From: Methyloversatilis discipulorum
Lineage (GTDB): Bacteria > Pseudomonadota > Gammaproteobacteria > Burkholderiales > Rhodocyclaceae
Length of the DNA stretch: 64,000 nucleotides
Assembly: GCF_000385375.1 (NCBI RefSeq)
Contig: NZ_ARVV01000001.1
Coordinates: 1,674,001-1,738,000, forward strand
Direction: 5' to 3'
Under the pieces are notes generated by a model, which saw only the letters and a program-made list of their open reading frames with translations, ran no database searches and was not told where the DNA came from. Position 1 is the first letter of the stretch, and each line of letters starts with the position of its first letter. Both the position numbers and the translations under genes were made by a program. This document shows, piece after piece, positions 1 through 7,129 of this stretch.

Positions 1-1
1 C

Positions 2-163
2 GCCTTCGCCGCGACCGACGTCTTCCTGCGCGTCAATGGCTGCCGTCTGAATCAGTCACCGGACGCCGTGTTTGCCCGGATGATGGACATGTTCGACGCC
101 GGCACCTTTGACATCGCCCATCTGGAGCCGTGGTTGCGCGGCATCATCGCCCGGCCGGAATAG
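2..163 (+). CDS. Fic/Doc-type toxin, C-terminal fragment (cut by window start)
   Basis: Only the last 53 codons lie in the window, in the frame starting at base 2 and ending with TAG at 161-163. The visible peptide begins AFAATDVFLRVNG, which is the stretch that follows the HxFxxGNKRTA catalytic motif in Doc (death on curing) proteins. It ends with an acidic and hydrophobic helix typical of Doc C-termini. Doc proteins phosphorylate or AMPylate targets such as EF-Tu and are normally paired with an antitoxin. The catalytic histidine and any partner lie outside the window, so it cannot be judged whether the gene is intact. It sits beside a decayed vapBC pair, which fits an accessory toxin cluster. 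Confidence 0.6.
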   Translation, partial: AFAATDVFLRVNGCRLNQSPDAVFARMMDMFDAGTFDIAHLEPWLRGIIARPE

Positions 164-192
164 CGCGTGGCGGAAACGCTCATGGGGTCGCG

Positions 193-294
193 ATGAGGCG
201 TGAGCGGCATTCCTTCCCGGCAGGAGAAATCCGTCGCGTCAGGGGCAAGCTTCAGTGGGAAGGTGACCTCGACGCGATGAGGACCCACGCTTGA
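193..294 (+). pseudogene. vapB antitoxin remnant (C-terminal end only)
   Basis: The frame running from an ATG at 193 to TGA at 292-294 encodes 33 residues. The last 20 or so (IRRVRGKLQWEGDLDAMR followed by a short tail) match the C-terminal end of VapB antitoxins of the RGKxxWxGDLxAMR type. The N-terminal DNA-binding half is missing and the first dozen residues do not resemble the family. The stop overlaps the TTG start of the vapC remnant, which is the usual vapB-vapC junction. I read this as the residue of a deleted antitoxin gene. A translated 33-aa product is possible but would lack the operator-binding domain. Confidence 0.6.
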
Positions 295-606
295 TCCGGG
301 GCGATCCCAGCGTCTGGATCGACTATTTTCGGGGCACCGCCACCCCGCAGGCCGAAAGGCTGGACGCACTGCCGGGCAGCGAACCGCTGCTCATCGGCGA
401 CCTCACCCTGACCGAAGTGCTGCAGGGCTTTGGCAGCCAGCGGGATTTCGATCAGGCGTGGACGCTGCTGACAGGGCTGGACGCTGTCGACATCGGCGGT
501 CAGGACATTGCAATACAGGCGGCGCGCAATGATCGCACTGCTCTACAGCGACCGCGACTTCGACCCATTTGTCACACATCTCGGGCTGAGTTCGGCGATG
601 AGCTGA
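291..606 (+). pseudogene. vapC PIN-domain toxin, internally deleted and frameshifted
   Basis: From a TTG at 291 the frame encodes an N-terminal PIN domain: DPSVWIDYF with the first acidic residue, then LTEVLQGF with the second conserved glutamate, continuing to about codon 82 (QAARN). The sequence then jumps into another frame, where bases 541-606 read LLYSDRDFDPFVTHLGL and end in TGA. That is the C-terminal strand of VapC with its conserved SDRDF motif. About 25-30 residues between the halves, including the central catalytic aspartate region, are missing. The deletion shifts the frame, so no complete ribonuclease toxin can be made. Both halves are easily recognised, so the decay looks recent. 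Confidence 0.75.
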
Positions 607-627
607 ACCGGGCAGAGGTGGAAGAGG

Positions 628-1155
628 GTGGAGAAAACAGGGGAAATGTTGCTGCGTCCCCTATTGTTCCGCATGCTCGAACAGGCGGTGGCCGAGTCAC
701 GCCACCGGCGGGCGGGCAGCGCGGCGGTGCTGGAGCGCGTCAGCGAAATGGTGTTCGTCGATGCGGCGCGCCGCTGTCTCGAAGCCCTGCCGGAAGAGGG
801 TGGCAGCGGCTGGCTCGCTGCGCTGCGCGATCGCTACATCGGCAAGGCGATCGCGCTGATGCACGCGCGCCCGGCGGAGGACTGGACGGTGGACGAACTG
901 GGCCGACAGGTCGGCCTCTCCCGCTCCGCTCTGCACGAGCGTTTCGTCGACTGCGTCGGCATGCCGCCGATGCAGTACCTCACCCACTGGCGCATGCAGC
1001 TGGGCGCCAATCTGATGCGCGAAGGGCACGCCTCAGTTGCGACGATCGCGCAGGAAATCGGGTATGAATCCGAAGCGGCGTTCTCGCGGGCGTTCAAGCG
1101 GCTGACCGGTCAGCCGCCGGCGACATGGCGGCGGGCGCAGCGCGGGGCGGCGTAG
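628..1155 (+). pseudogene. AraC-family regulator lacking its N-terminal half
   Basis: This frame (GTG at 628, 175 codons) encodes the tail of a cupin-type sensor domain (LLRPLLFRMLEQAVAES). A complete AraC DNA-binding domain follows, with two helix-turn-helix motifs (WTVDELGRQVGLSRSALHERF and VATIAQEIGYESEAAFSRAFK) and the signature FKRLTGQPPATWRR. Family members of this cupin_6-AraC type are about 300 residues long, so roughly 130 N-terminal residues are missing. The join with the vapC remnant lies only about 20 bases upstream, which suggests one deletion or insertion removed both the toxin end and the regulator start. It could still be expressed as an isolated DNA-binding domain, but no ribosome site is evident. 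Confidence 0.6.
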
Positions 1156-1241
1156 CAGGGGAAACCTCAAGGTCGGGCCGCTGTGGCTCTCGGTTCCATC
1201 GCCGTCCGGACGCGGGACGGAGGCACGCCCGAGAGCGTTCG

Positions 1242-1568
1242 CTACGCTTCGTGGCTGGCGAAAAAATTCGCCAGATCATCCACCAGGTGGAAGATCTCCG
1301 ACTTCTCCGCATCGGACAGGCCTTTCAGCCGCACCGTCCAGGCGCTGTCGCCATCGGCCTCGGAAAAGCCCGTTGAATCCATGAAGCCTTCGAGCTTGAA
1401 GATCCGCGACCGGATGGTTGAATCCAGCTTGGAACGGTTCATCCGGTGCAGGCCGACACGGCACTCGATGAGCGCCATTTCCAGCGCCACATGCTGACCC
1501 CCCGGGTGCAGCTGCATCAATGCATCGCGGGCGACGGAGAATTTTTCGGCCGGGAAGCTGTAGCTCAT
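1242..1568 (-). CDS. hypothetical protein, 108 aa
   Basis: I do not recognise this protein. The start chosen is the ATG at 1568 (MSYSFPAEKF), because AGGAG lies six bases upstream; a longer frame upstream has no such site. The product is soluble, with no signal peptide or membrane segment. It contains a helical C-terminal half (SDAEKSEIFHLVDDLANFFASHEA) and a central ALIECRVGLHRM segment. Codon use is GC-rich like the chromosome, unlike the neighbouring reverse transcriptase. It is the next gene downstream of that reverse transcriptase on the same strand, but about 260 bases separate them, so a functional link is not supported. Confidence 0.6.
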   Translation of the reverse strand: MSYSFPAEKFSVARDALMQLHPGGQHVALEMALIECRVGLHRMNRSKLDSTIRSRIFKLEGFMDSTGFSEADGDSAWTVRLKGLSDAEKSEIFHLVDDLANFFASHEA

Positions 1569-1826
1569 CGACAACTCCTGCTCTGAGGCGCCCGAACGCG
1601 TCATTCGGACCCCGATGTCTGGTACGAAGGGTGCGCAAGAAGCGCCGCCGTTCAGGTTTTTCTCGATGGAAGGTTCGGGCATCGGCTGAACGACGCGGTG
1701 ATGACCCCGCAACCGGGCGGATCATAGGTTGGAATGCGAGATCCGACAAAACTATCTTTTGGGAACCCGGAGATCGGTGGAGAATGTGGTACGTCTTCTA
1801 TGTTCTCTATTGCTGCAAATTTTCGT
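1569..1826 (-). other. gap downstream of the reverse transcriptase; composition boundary
   Basis: No gene is seen in these 258 bases. Base composition changes from GC-rich near 1570-1740 to AT-rich from about 1790. This is where I place the left edge of the DRT-type island. No clear integrase site, tRNA fragment or flanking direct repeat was found by eye. Confidence 0.4.
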
Positions 1827-3122
1827 CTATTTATTTTCTTTATTAATTTCGCGCTGAAGTCGAGTCCATAGTGGGCGTAATTGCCTTCTTATCGCTTTTG
1901 AATTCATCAAATGCGCGGCGCTGTACCCGTAACGGAGAAAATTTCGCTTGCCTAAGTGAGAGTATCGCGTGAAGAGTTTTTTGCAGTAGAGTGGTCGTTC
2001 TTGTGCACCATTTGTGAGGCGTAATTTATCCCTCTTATTTTTGGTTAGCTTTGCTAGCGACACCCCTTTTTTCATGCGATTAGAAAATTTTGCAAATGCT
2101 GCTGGTCGAATTGTAATGCGTTGGCCGTCGAAGAGAAATCCAAGGTATTGAAGAGGGCGGTCTGCGTTCTGTAGTCCGTCTGTTACTGTGAAATTTCGTG
2201 CTTCTGTTTTGTCGGGGTTGATGCTTATTTCTAATTTTTTTAGTTCTTCTGAGAGAAAGTCCTCTGTTATCTTTTTCTTTTCTAGTGGTATCAAAAAAAG
2301 TATGTCATCGCAGTAGCGCATGTATGTGCCGCCGTTCCTCTGAACGAAGTCCGATGCCATGCTATCGAATTCGAGCATGTAGATGTTTGAGAGAAGAGCA
2401 CTGATTGCAGTTCCTTGCGGAATTCCTACTCCCTTGGGGTTGGTCTTAATAAGGTTGGCGCCGCGGATGAGGTCCCGATATTGGCTTGGAGAGCAGAGGC
2501 GTCGCTTGCCACCCGTACGCGGGTTGTGCACCGAGATTTTGAGGGCGGCAAACGCGCTGTTCCGATCAACGAAAGAAAATCTAGTAACAGCCTTAAAAAC
2601 CGCATAGTGATCAGGAGGTAGTTGTGGCGCCTTCAGAAGCTCTTTCCACTGTTGTTTTAAGATGCGGTGTGAAAGGGTGTCAAAAAATTTCGTTATATCA
2701 AATGCAAGTGCAGTGCAATCGCCCATTGTTTTGATGGTGTCGAAGGCTTGTTTTGCAAAGTCGATATTGCTTTTTCCAAGCGATCTAAAGGCGAGTACAG
2801 AGTTGGAGAGTTCGCGCGTTAAAATCTCAGATTCGTAGGCTTCGGATAGAAGTTGGCAATAGTAGCTAAATATCTGAGAGTCCGAATGTGCTGCGTAGGA
2901 GATTGGCCGCTTCTTTATTTTTGTCGAGATTTTTCCAGTGGCTTTGTTTTTTCGGATCTTTGCTGACTCAATCTCAAACTGAATGAGCGGCCAGAACGAG
3001 TGCCGAGCTACGGCGGTCGTATCTGTTACAAGCAATTCTGCCTTTTTGAGACCAAGCGGATTGTCGAAATGCAAATACCGGCGTAGCCGGTACCAAGGAG
3101 GGGGGGCTTCCTTTTTAATCAT
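1827..3122 (-). CDS. drt2: antiviral reverse transcriptase, DRT2 (UG2) type
   Basis: This 431-aa protein is a reverse transcriptase. Motif A reads ALAFDITKFFDTLSH, motif B reads GIPQGTAISALLSNIYM, and the catalytic YxDD box is YMRYCDDILFL; a YLGFLFDG segment follows. The N-terminus (WYRLRRYLHFDNPLG) and the C-terminal stretch (HLGKRNFLRYGYSAAHLM, then RRQLRPLWTRLQREI) agree with my recall of the defence-associated DRT2/UG2 family. There is no maturase or endonuclease domain, so a group II intron RT is unlikely. Known DRT2 systems are an RT plus an upstream non-coding RNA that is copied repeatedly into concatemeric cDNA during phage infection. A structured leader of suitable size lies directly upstream here. 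The gene is markedly AT-rich compared with its neighbours, indicating horizontal transfer. No Shine-Dalgarno is seen before the ATG at 3122. Confidence 0.75.
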   Translation of the reverse strand: MIKKEAPPPWYRLRRYLHFDNPLGLKKAELLVTDTTAVARHSFWPLIQFEIESAKIRKNKATGKISTKIKKRPISYAAHSDSQIFSYYCQLLSEAYESEILTRELSNSVLAFRSLGKSNIDFAKQAFDTIKTMGDCTALAFDITKFFDTLSHRILKQQWKELLKAPQLPPDHYAVFKAVTRFSFVDRNSAFAALKISVHNPRTGGKRRLCSPSQYRDLIRGANLIKTNPKGVGIPQGTAISALLSNIYMLEFDSMASDFVQRNGGTYMRYCDDILFLIPLEKKKITEDFLSEELKKLEISINPDKTEARNFTVTDGLQNADRPLQYLGFLFDGQRITIRPAAFAKFSNRMKKGVSLAKLTKNKRDKLRLTNGAQERPLYCKKLFTRYSHLGKRNFLRYGYSAAHLMNSKAIRRQLRPLWTRLQREINKENK

Positions 3123-3130
3123 TTGATAGC

Positions 3131-3371
3131 AAAACCGGAGAGGGATGAGACCGTGGCAATCTCTTACACCCTCCCCGGCTTAACCAAGTGATAACTCATC
3201 ACTATCTTGCGATGCACAAGGCACAGCGTCGCCACGCGTGTTAGCAATGTCGTACAGTACTCTGGAGATCGCCATGCGGCTAAATATCCAATTGCAGCTG
3301 CCAAGCTGTTCCGGCTGGGCCGGGTGGCTTGACATCCTGTGACATACCCCTGACTCCATTTAGCCAAGGCC
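3131..3371 (-). ncRNA. candidate DRT2 template RNA upstream of the reverse transcriptase
   Basis: The 320 bases between the reverse transcriptase start and cyanase hold no gene with a ribosome site. They do hold an ordered set of RNA signals on the minus strand. An extended -10 (TGC-TACGAT, 3377-3385) places a start near 3371. Internal hairpins include AGTGAT-gagtt-ATCACT in the 3180s-3200s. The region ends in a long hairpin (3135-3178) just before the reverse transcriptase. The resulting RNA of about 240 nt is in the size range of DRT2 template RNAs. The pentamer at 3341-3345 can pair with 3247-3251, bringing together ACA triplets that could serve as template-jump points. Boundaries are estimates. 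Confidence 0.55.
3135..3178 (-). promoter_or_regulatory. long hairpin immediately before the RT start
   Basis: On the minus strand CCGGGGAGGG (from 3178) pairs with CCCTCTCCGG (to 3135), and an inner AGAGA/TCTCT segment closes a loop of about nine bases. TTTT follows the stem at once, so it could end the non-coding RNA as a partial terminator. It could also act as a structural 3' stem of the template RNA. It lies 13 bases from the RT start codon and would affect translation. Confidence 0.6.
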
Positions 3372-3376
3372 TGCGC

Positions 3377-3406
3377 ATCGTAGCATGCGCTATAAATAAA
3401 TGACCA
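3377..3406 (-). promoter_or_regulatory. promoter of the DRT2 RNA/RT unit
   Basis: On the minus strand an extended -10, TGC followed by TACGAT (hexamer at 3377-3382), is preceded with an 18-base spacer by TGGTCA (3401-3406), four of six matches to the -35 consensus. It lies in the AT-rich patch between cynS and the reverse transcriptase and would start transcription near 3371. A TTGACC further upstream has unsuitable spacing. Confidence 0.4.
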
Positions 3407-3445
3407 GCGCCTGCGGCGCCGGTCAAGCACTTCGCATCAGCAGCT

Positions 3446-3889
3446 TCAGTACGTCTTGTACGGCAGGAACTTCCCGCTCATCGTGATGCTGACGCGGTCG
3501 CCAGCGGGATTGGCTTCCCGCGCCAGATCCATCTTGAAGTCGATGGCGCTCATGATGCCGTCGCCGAATTCTTCGTGGATGAGTGCCTTGAAGGTGGTGC
3601 CGTACACATTGATCAGTTCGTAGAAGCGGTAGATCAGCGGGTCGGTGGGCACCGAGGTGGGCAGCGAGCCCTTGTAGGGCACGACCTGGAGCTGGGTGAC
3701 GGCTTCGGCCGGCAGGTCGAGCATTTCGCCGATGGTCTTGGCCTGTTCGGCGGTGAAGGTCATCTGGCCGAGCAGGCCGGCGGTGACCCATTCCTTGCTG
3801 AGGCCGATGGCCTTGGCGAGGTCGGCCCACTTGAGGCCCTTGGCAACCTTGCGTTCGACGATGAGATCGGTGACGTCTTCGCGTTTCAT
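3446..3889 (-). CDS. cynS: cyanase (cyanate hydratase)
   Basis: Cyanase converts cyanate and bicarbonate to carbon dioxide and carbamate, which decays to ammonia, so it detoxifies cyanate and supplies nitrogen. The 147-aa product has the N-terminal five-helix POU-like fold and the C-terminal YRFYELINVYGTTFKALIHEEFGDGIMSAIDF block. Arg88, Glu91 and Ser114 correspond to the catalytic Arg96, Glu99 and Ser122 of the E. coli enzyme. The start at 3889 is fixed by AGGAGA five bases upstream. It is the last gene of a five-gene minus-strand operon, 23 bases after the transporter ATPase, which implies that the transporter imports cyanate or a related compound. Confidence 0.97.
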   Translation of the reverse strand: MKREDVTDLIVERKVAKGLKWADLAKAIGLSKEWVTAGLLGQMTFTAEQAKTIGEMLDLPAEAVTQLQVVPYKGSLPTSVPTDPLIYRFYELINVYGTTFKALIHEEFGDGIMSAIDFKMDLAREANPAGDRVSITMSGKFLPYKTY

Positions 3890-3912
3890 GTGAGTCTCCT
3901 TTGAGGTGGTGT

Positions 3913-4890
3913 TCAGGCGGGTTGGCTGGATTGGCCGGGGTGGACGAGAGGCGGGTTCTTCGCATCCCAGCCGGGGCCGGGCTGGAATTCGCGCGAGCGT
4001 TTCACGAGGAAGTCGACCAGGTGATTGCGCAGCGTGTAGAAGGCGGGCTGCTGGTGCAGGGTTTCGCGCACGCGCGGCCGGGCCAGCGGATTGACGACGA
4101 TCTCGGCGATCTTGGCGCGCGGGCCGTTGGTCATCAGCACGATGCGGTCGGCCAGCAGGATGGCCTCGTCGACGTCGTGGGTGATCATGAACACGGTCTG
4201 CTGCGTGGCTTCGACGATGCCGATCAGTTCGTCCTGGATGCTGCCGCGGGTGAGCGCGTCGAGCGCGCCGAAGGGCTCGTCCAGCAGCAGCATCTTCGGT
4301 TCGATCGAGAAGGCGCGGGCGATGCCGACGCGCTGTTTCATGCCGCCGGACAGCTCGGCCGGCTTCTTGTCCAGCGCGTGGCCGAGGTGCACCAGTTCGA
4401 GGTATTTCACCGCGTGTTCGCGCACCTGCTTGGCCGACCAGTCGGGGTGACGGCTGCGCACGGCGAACTCGACGTTCTTCAGCGCGCTGAGCCAGGGCAT
4501 CAGCGCGTGGCCCTGGAAAACGACCCCGCGGTCGAGCGAGGGGCCGCGCACTTCGCGGCCGTCCATGATGACGTGGCCGGCGGTGGCTTCGTCGAGCCCG
4601 GCCAGGATGTTCAGGATGGTGGTCTTGCCGCAGCCGGAGTGGCCGAGTACGCACACGAACTGGCCGCGCTCGATGCCGAAATGCACGTCTTCGAATACCG
4701 GCGCGGGGTCGGGGTTGCCCGGCTGCGGAAACTGCCGCTTCAGGCCCTCGACCTTGAGGAAGGGTTGGGTGCTCATTGTGATGGGGCCTTTTTTGTCTGC
4801 GGACGACCCGGCCGAGGGTGGCGGCGCGGCCTCCACCGGGTCGCGGGTCTGCGTCTTCAGCGGTACGACGGGGGCGAGGGCTGCGCTCAT
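3913..4890 (-). CDS. cynD: ABC transporter ATP-binding protein (nitrate/cyanate type)
   Basis: This is the ATPase of a nitrate/taurine/cyanate-type importer. It has a Walker A GHSGCGKTT (residues 83-91), signature ELSGGMKQR, Walker B MLLLDEPFGALD and switch histidine THDVDEA. I chose the ATG at 4890 because GGAGG lies eight bases upstream; an ATG six bases earlier overlaps the permease stop as ATGA and is also possible. This gives an unusual N-terminal extension of about 38 residues rich in Ala and Pro; the internal Met39 (MSTQPF) would give a conventional length but has no ribosome site. It is translationally coupled to the permease and followed by cynS. The name cynD rests on this linkage, not on substrate evidence. 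Confidence 0.85.
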   Translation of the reverse strand: MSAALAPVVPLKTQTRDPVEAAPPPSAGSSADKKGPITMSTQPFLKVEGLKRQFPQPGNPDPAPVFEDVHFGIERGQFVCVLGHSGCGKTTILNILAGLDEATAGHVIMDGREVRGPSLDRGVVFQGHALMPWLSALKNVEFAVRSRHPDWSAKQVREHAVKYLELVHLGHALDKKPAELSGGMKQRVGIARAFSIEPKMLLLDEPFGALDALTRGSIQDELIGIVEATQQTVFMITHDVDEAILLADRIVLMTNGPRAKIAEIVVNPLARPRVRETLHQQPAFYTLRNHLVDFLVKRSREFQPGPGWDAKNPPLVHPGQSSQPA

Positions 4891-4892
4891 GT

Positions 4893-5744
4893 TCATTCCC
4901 TCCATGAGATGGCGCGCGCCACCCAGGCCAGCAGGTGATCGAGCAGCATGCCCACCAGGCCGATCAGCAGGATGGCGGTGATGATGTTGGTGATCGAGAG
5001 GTTGTTCCACTCGTTCCAGACGAAGTAGCCGATGCCGGTGCCGCCCACCAGCATTTCGGCGGCAACGATGACCAGCCAGGCGATGCCGATGGAAATGCGC
5101 ATGCCGGTCAGGATGGTCGGCGCGGCGGCCGGCAGGATGACCAGGAAGGCCTTGCGCAGCGGACTCACTTCGAGCGTCCGCGCCACGTTCAGCCATTCGC
5201 GCCGCACCGATGCCACGCCGAAGGCGGTGTTCACCAGCATCGGCCACAGCGAGCAGATGAAGATGACGAAGATGGCGGAAATGCCCGAGTCCTTGATCGT
5301 GTAGAGCGCGAGCGGCATCCAGGCCAGCGGCGAGATCGGCTTCAGGATCTGGATGAAGGGGTCGAGCGCCTTGTACACCAGCGGCGACATGCCGATCACG
5401 AAACCCAGCGGGATCGCCACCAGTGCCGCCAGCAGATAGCCGGCGAGCACGCGGGCGATCGAGTAGGCGATCTGTATGCCCAGCCCCTTGTCATTGGTGC
5501 CGCGGTCGTAGAAGGGGTCGCTGACGTGTTCCCAGATCTTGGCCGCCACCTCGCCCGGGCCGGGCATGGCCGACTGGCCGCCGGCCTGCGCCTGGGCACC
5601 CATCAGCGCGGCGTACTCCGGGTCCATCGCCGGCGCGGCGCCGCCGCCGCCCGACGAGGCCGTGGTCGCCAGATACCAGGCGCCGACGAAGAGCGCGAAG
5701 AACAGCGCCGACAGCAGCGGCGCCAGCCAGGGTTTCCTCGTCAT
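4893..5744 (-). CDS. cynB: ABC transporter permease (nitrate/cyanate type)
   Basis: This 283-aa inner-membrane permease belongs to the binding-protein-dependent transport family. After an N-terminal membrane helix (residues 8-27) there is a Gly/Ala-rich periplasmic loop. Five further hydrophobic helices follow, with the EAA-type cytoplasmic loop between them (ARTLEVSPLRKAFLVILPAAAPTILTGMRISIGIAW). The start at 5744 overlaps the binding-protein stop as ATGA and has GGAAGG six bases upstream. It would form the channel for the substrate carried by the upstream-encoded binding protein. Cyanate is the likely substrate because cynS ends the operon, but nitrate-like anions cannot be excluded from sequence. 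Confidence 0.85.
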   Translation of the reverse strand: MTRKPWLAPLLSALFFALFVGAWYLATTASSGGGGAAPAMDPEYAALMGAQAQAGGQSAMPGPGEVAAKIWEHVSDPFYDRGTNDKGLGIQIAYSIARVLAGYLLAALVAIPLGFVIGMSPLVYKALDPFIQILKPISPLAWMPLALYTIKDSGISAIFVIFICSLWPMLVNTAFGVASVRREWLNVARTLEVSPLRKAFLVILPAAAPTILTGMRISIGIAWLVIVAAEMLVGGTGIGYFVWNEWNNLSITNIITAILLIGLVGMLLDHLLAWVARAISWRE

Positions 5745-7102
5745 GCCGTCACCTTCCGGATCTTGAAGCTGTTGAGGTATTCCTCCGGCTTGGCCGGGTC
5801 GAATTCCTTCTTCATGACCGAGAACTTCTTGGTCGTCGTGCTCGGCACCGGCAGGCCGACTTCCTTCATCAGCGCTGCGGCGTCGGTGGCGAGGAACACC
5901 TCCTTGGCGATCTTCTGGTAGTCGATGTCGCCCTTGATCTGGCCCCAGCGCTTCATCTGGGTCAGGATCCACACGGCGAAGGACTCCCACGGGAAGGGCT
6001 CGAAGCCGATGCGGCCCGGCACCTTCTGCACGCCGCCGAGACCGTCGGCGTAGGTGCCGGTGAGCACCTGTTCGACCACTGTGACCGGCTGGTTCAGGTA
6101 GTTGGCCGGTGCGATCGCCTCGGCGATCTGCTTGCGGTTGGCCGGGTTGCTGGCGGTCGCAGTGGCCGTGATGATGGCGCGCAGCAGGGCCTTGTAGGTG
6201 TTCGGCATCGTCGTGACGAACTCCTTGCTCGCGGCGAAGGCGCAGCAGGGGTGGCCTTCCCAGATGTCCTTGGTCAGCGTGTGGATGAAGCCCACGCCGT
6301 CATACACCGCACGCTGGTTCACCGGGTCCGGCGCGAGGAAGCCGTCGATGTTGCCGGCGCGCAGGTTGGCCACCATTTCCGGCGGCGGCACCGAGCGGAT
6401 CTGCACGTCGGTATCGGGGTCGATGCCGTGCTCCGCGAGGTAGTAGCGCAGCAGGTAGTTGTGCATCGAGTAGTCGAAGGGCACCGCGAACTTGAAGCCC
6501 TTCCAGGTTTTCGGGTCGCGCTTGTCCTTGTGCTTCACCGACAGCGTGATCGCCTGGCCGTTGATGTTCTCGACCGCCGGCATGGTCCAGGGGATGGGAT
6601 TGGAGCCGGCACCGACCGAGATGGCCAGCGGCATCGGCGAAAGCATGTGGGCGGCGTCGTATTCCTTGGCCAGCGACTTGTCGCGGATGACCGCCCAGCC
6701 GGCGGTCTTCACCACTTCGACGTCGAGGCCCTGCTTCGAGTAGTAGCCCAGCGGGTGCGCCATGATGATGGGCGTGGCGCAGGTGATGGGGATGAAGCCC
6801 ACCTTGAGCTTGGTCTTTTCCAGCGGGCCGGGCGAGGCGAAGGCGTCCTTCACGGTGCCCAGCGGCAGGAAGGTCGAGATCGCCGCCATCGCGGTGCTGG
6901 CGCCGACCGCGCGGATGAAGTTGCGCCGCGTTTCGTCGTGCGGGAACAGCGCGCGCATCACCGCGCCTTCGACCACGCGGTCCAGCATCGCCTCTTCGGA
7001 CAGCGCTTCGGCCTGGTCGTGTTCAGCCTGGCTGTGATGGCGGCCGCAGGAGCAGCCATTCAGTTTCACGTTGGGGTCGAAGGGGTTGCGGAAGGTGCTC
7101 AT
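5741..7102 (-). CDS. cynA: CmpA/NrtA-family substrate-binding protein with Tat-like signal
   Basis: This 453-aa protein is the periplasmic binding component of the cyanate-linked importer. From about residue 97 it has the NrtA/CmpA fold (KLKVGFIPITCATPIIMAHPLGYY, then PFDYSMHNYLLRYYLAEHG). Its N-terminus is unusual. A motif with Cys17, Cys19, His22 and His23 comes first and resembles a metal site. The twin-arginine signal TRRNFIRAV follows only at residues 58-66, with a hydrophobic stretch to about 80. The ATG at 7102 has GGAGA upstream. It follows the DJ-1-like gene by 27 bases and is coupled to the permease by an ATGA overlap. The Tat motif implies export of a folded or metal-loaded protein, which is inference. 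Confidence 0.85.
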   Translation of the reverse strand: MSTFRNPFDPNVKLNGCSCGRHHSQAEHDQAEALSEEAMLDRVVEGAVMRALFPHDETRRNFIRAVGASTAMAAISTFLPLGTVKDAFASPGPLEKTKLKVGFIPITCATPIIMAHPLGYYSKQGLDVEVVKTAGWAVIRDKSLAKEYDAAHMLSPMPLAISVGAGSNPIPWTMPAVENINGQAITLSVKHKDKRDPKTWKGFKFAVPFDYSMHNYLLRYYLAEHGIDPDTDVQIRSVPPPEMVANLRAGNIDGFLAPDPVNQRAVYDGVGFIHTLTKDIWEGHPCCAFAASKEFVTTMPNTYKALLRAIITATATASNPANRKQIAEAIAPANYLNQPVTVVEQVLTGTYADGLGGVQKVPGRIGFEPFPWESFAVWILTQMKRWGQIKGDIDYQKIAKEVFLATDAAALMKEVGLPVPSTTTKKFSVMKKEFDPAKPEEYLNSFKIRKVTA

Positions 7103-7129
7103 TGCGGGACTCTCCTTGTTCTGGAAACT

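Noticed and set aside
1827..3122. Group II intron or retron reverse transcriptase
   Set aside because: No maturase or endonuclease domain and no intron domain V-like structure was seen. Family segments fit DRT2, and no retron msr/msd pattern was recognised.
3421..3426. TTGACC as the -35 of the DRT2 RNA promoter
   Set aside because: No -10-like hexamer occurs 16-18 bases downstream; the TGGTCA/extended -10 pair fits better.
3164..3430. 88-codon minus-strand frame upstream of the reverse transcriptase
   Set aside because: It spans the predicted promoter, has no ribosome site, and overlaps the structured template RNA. I treat its openness as part of the RNA finding, not as a separate gene.
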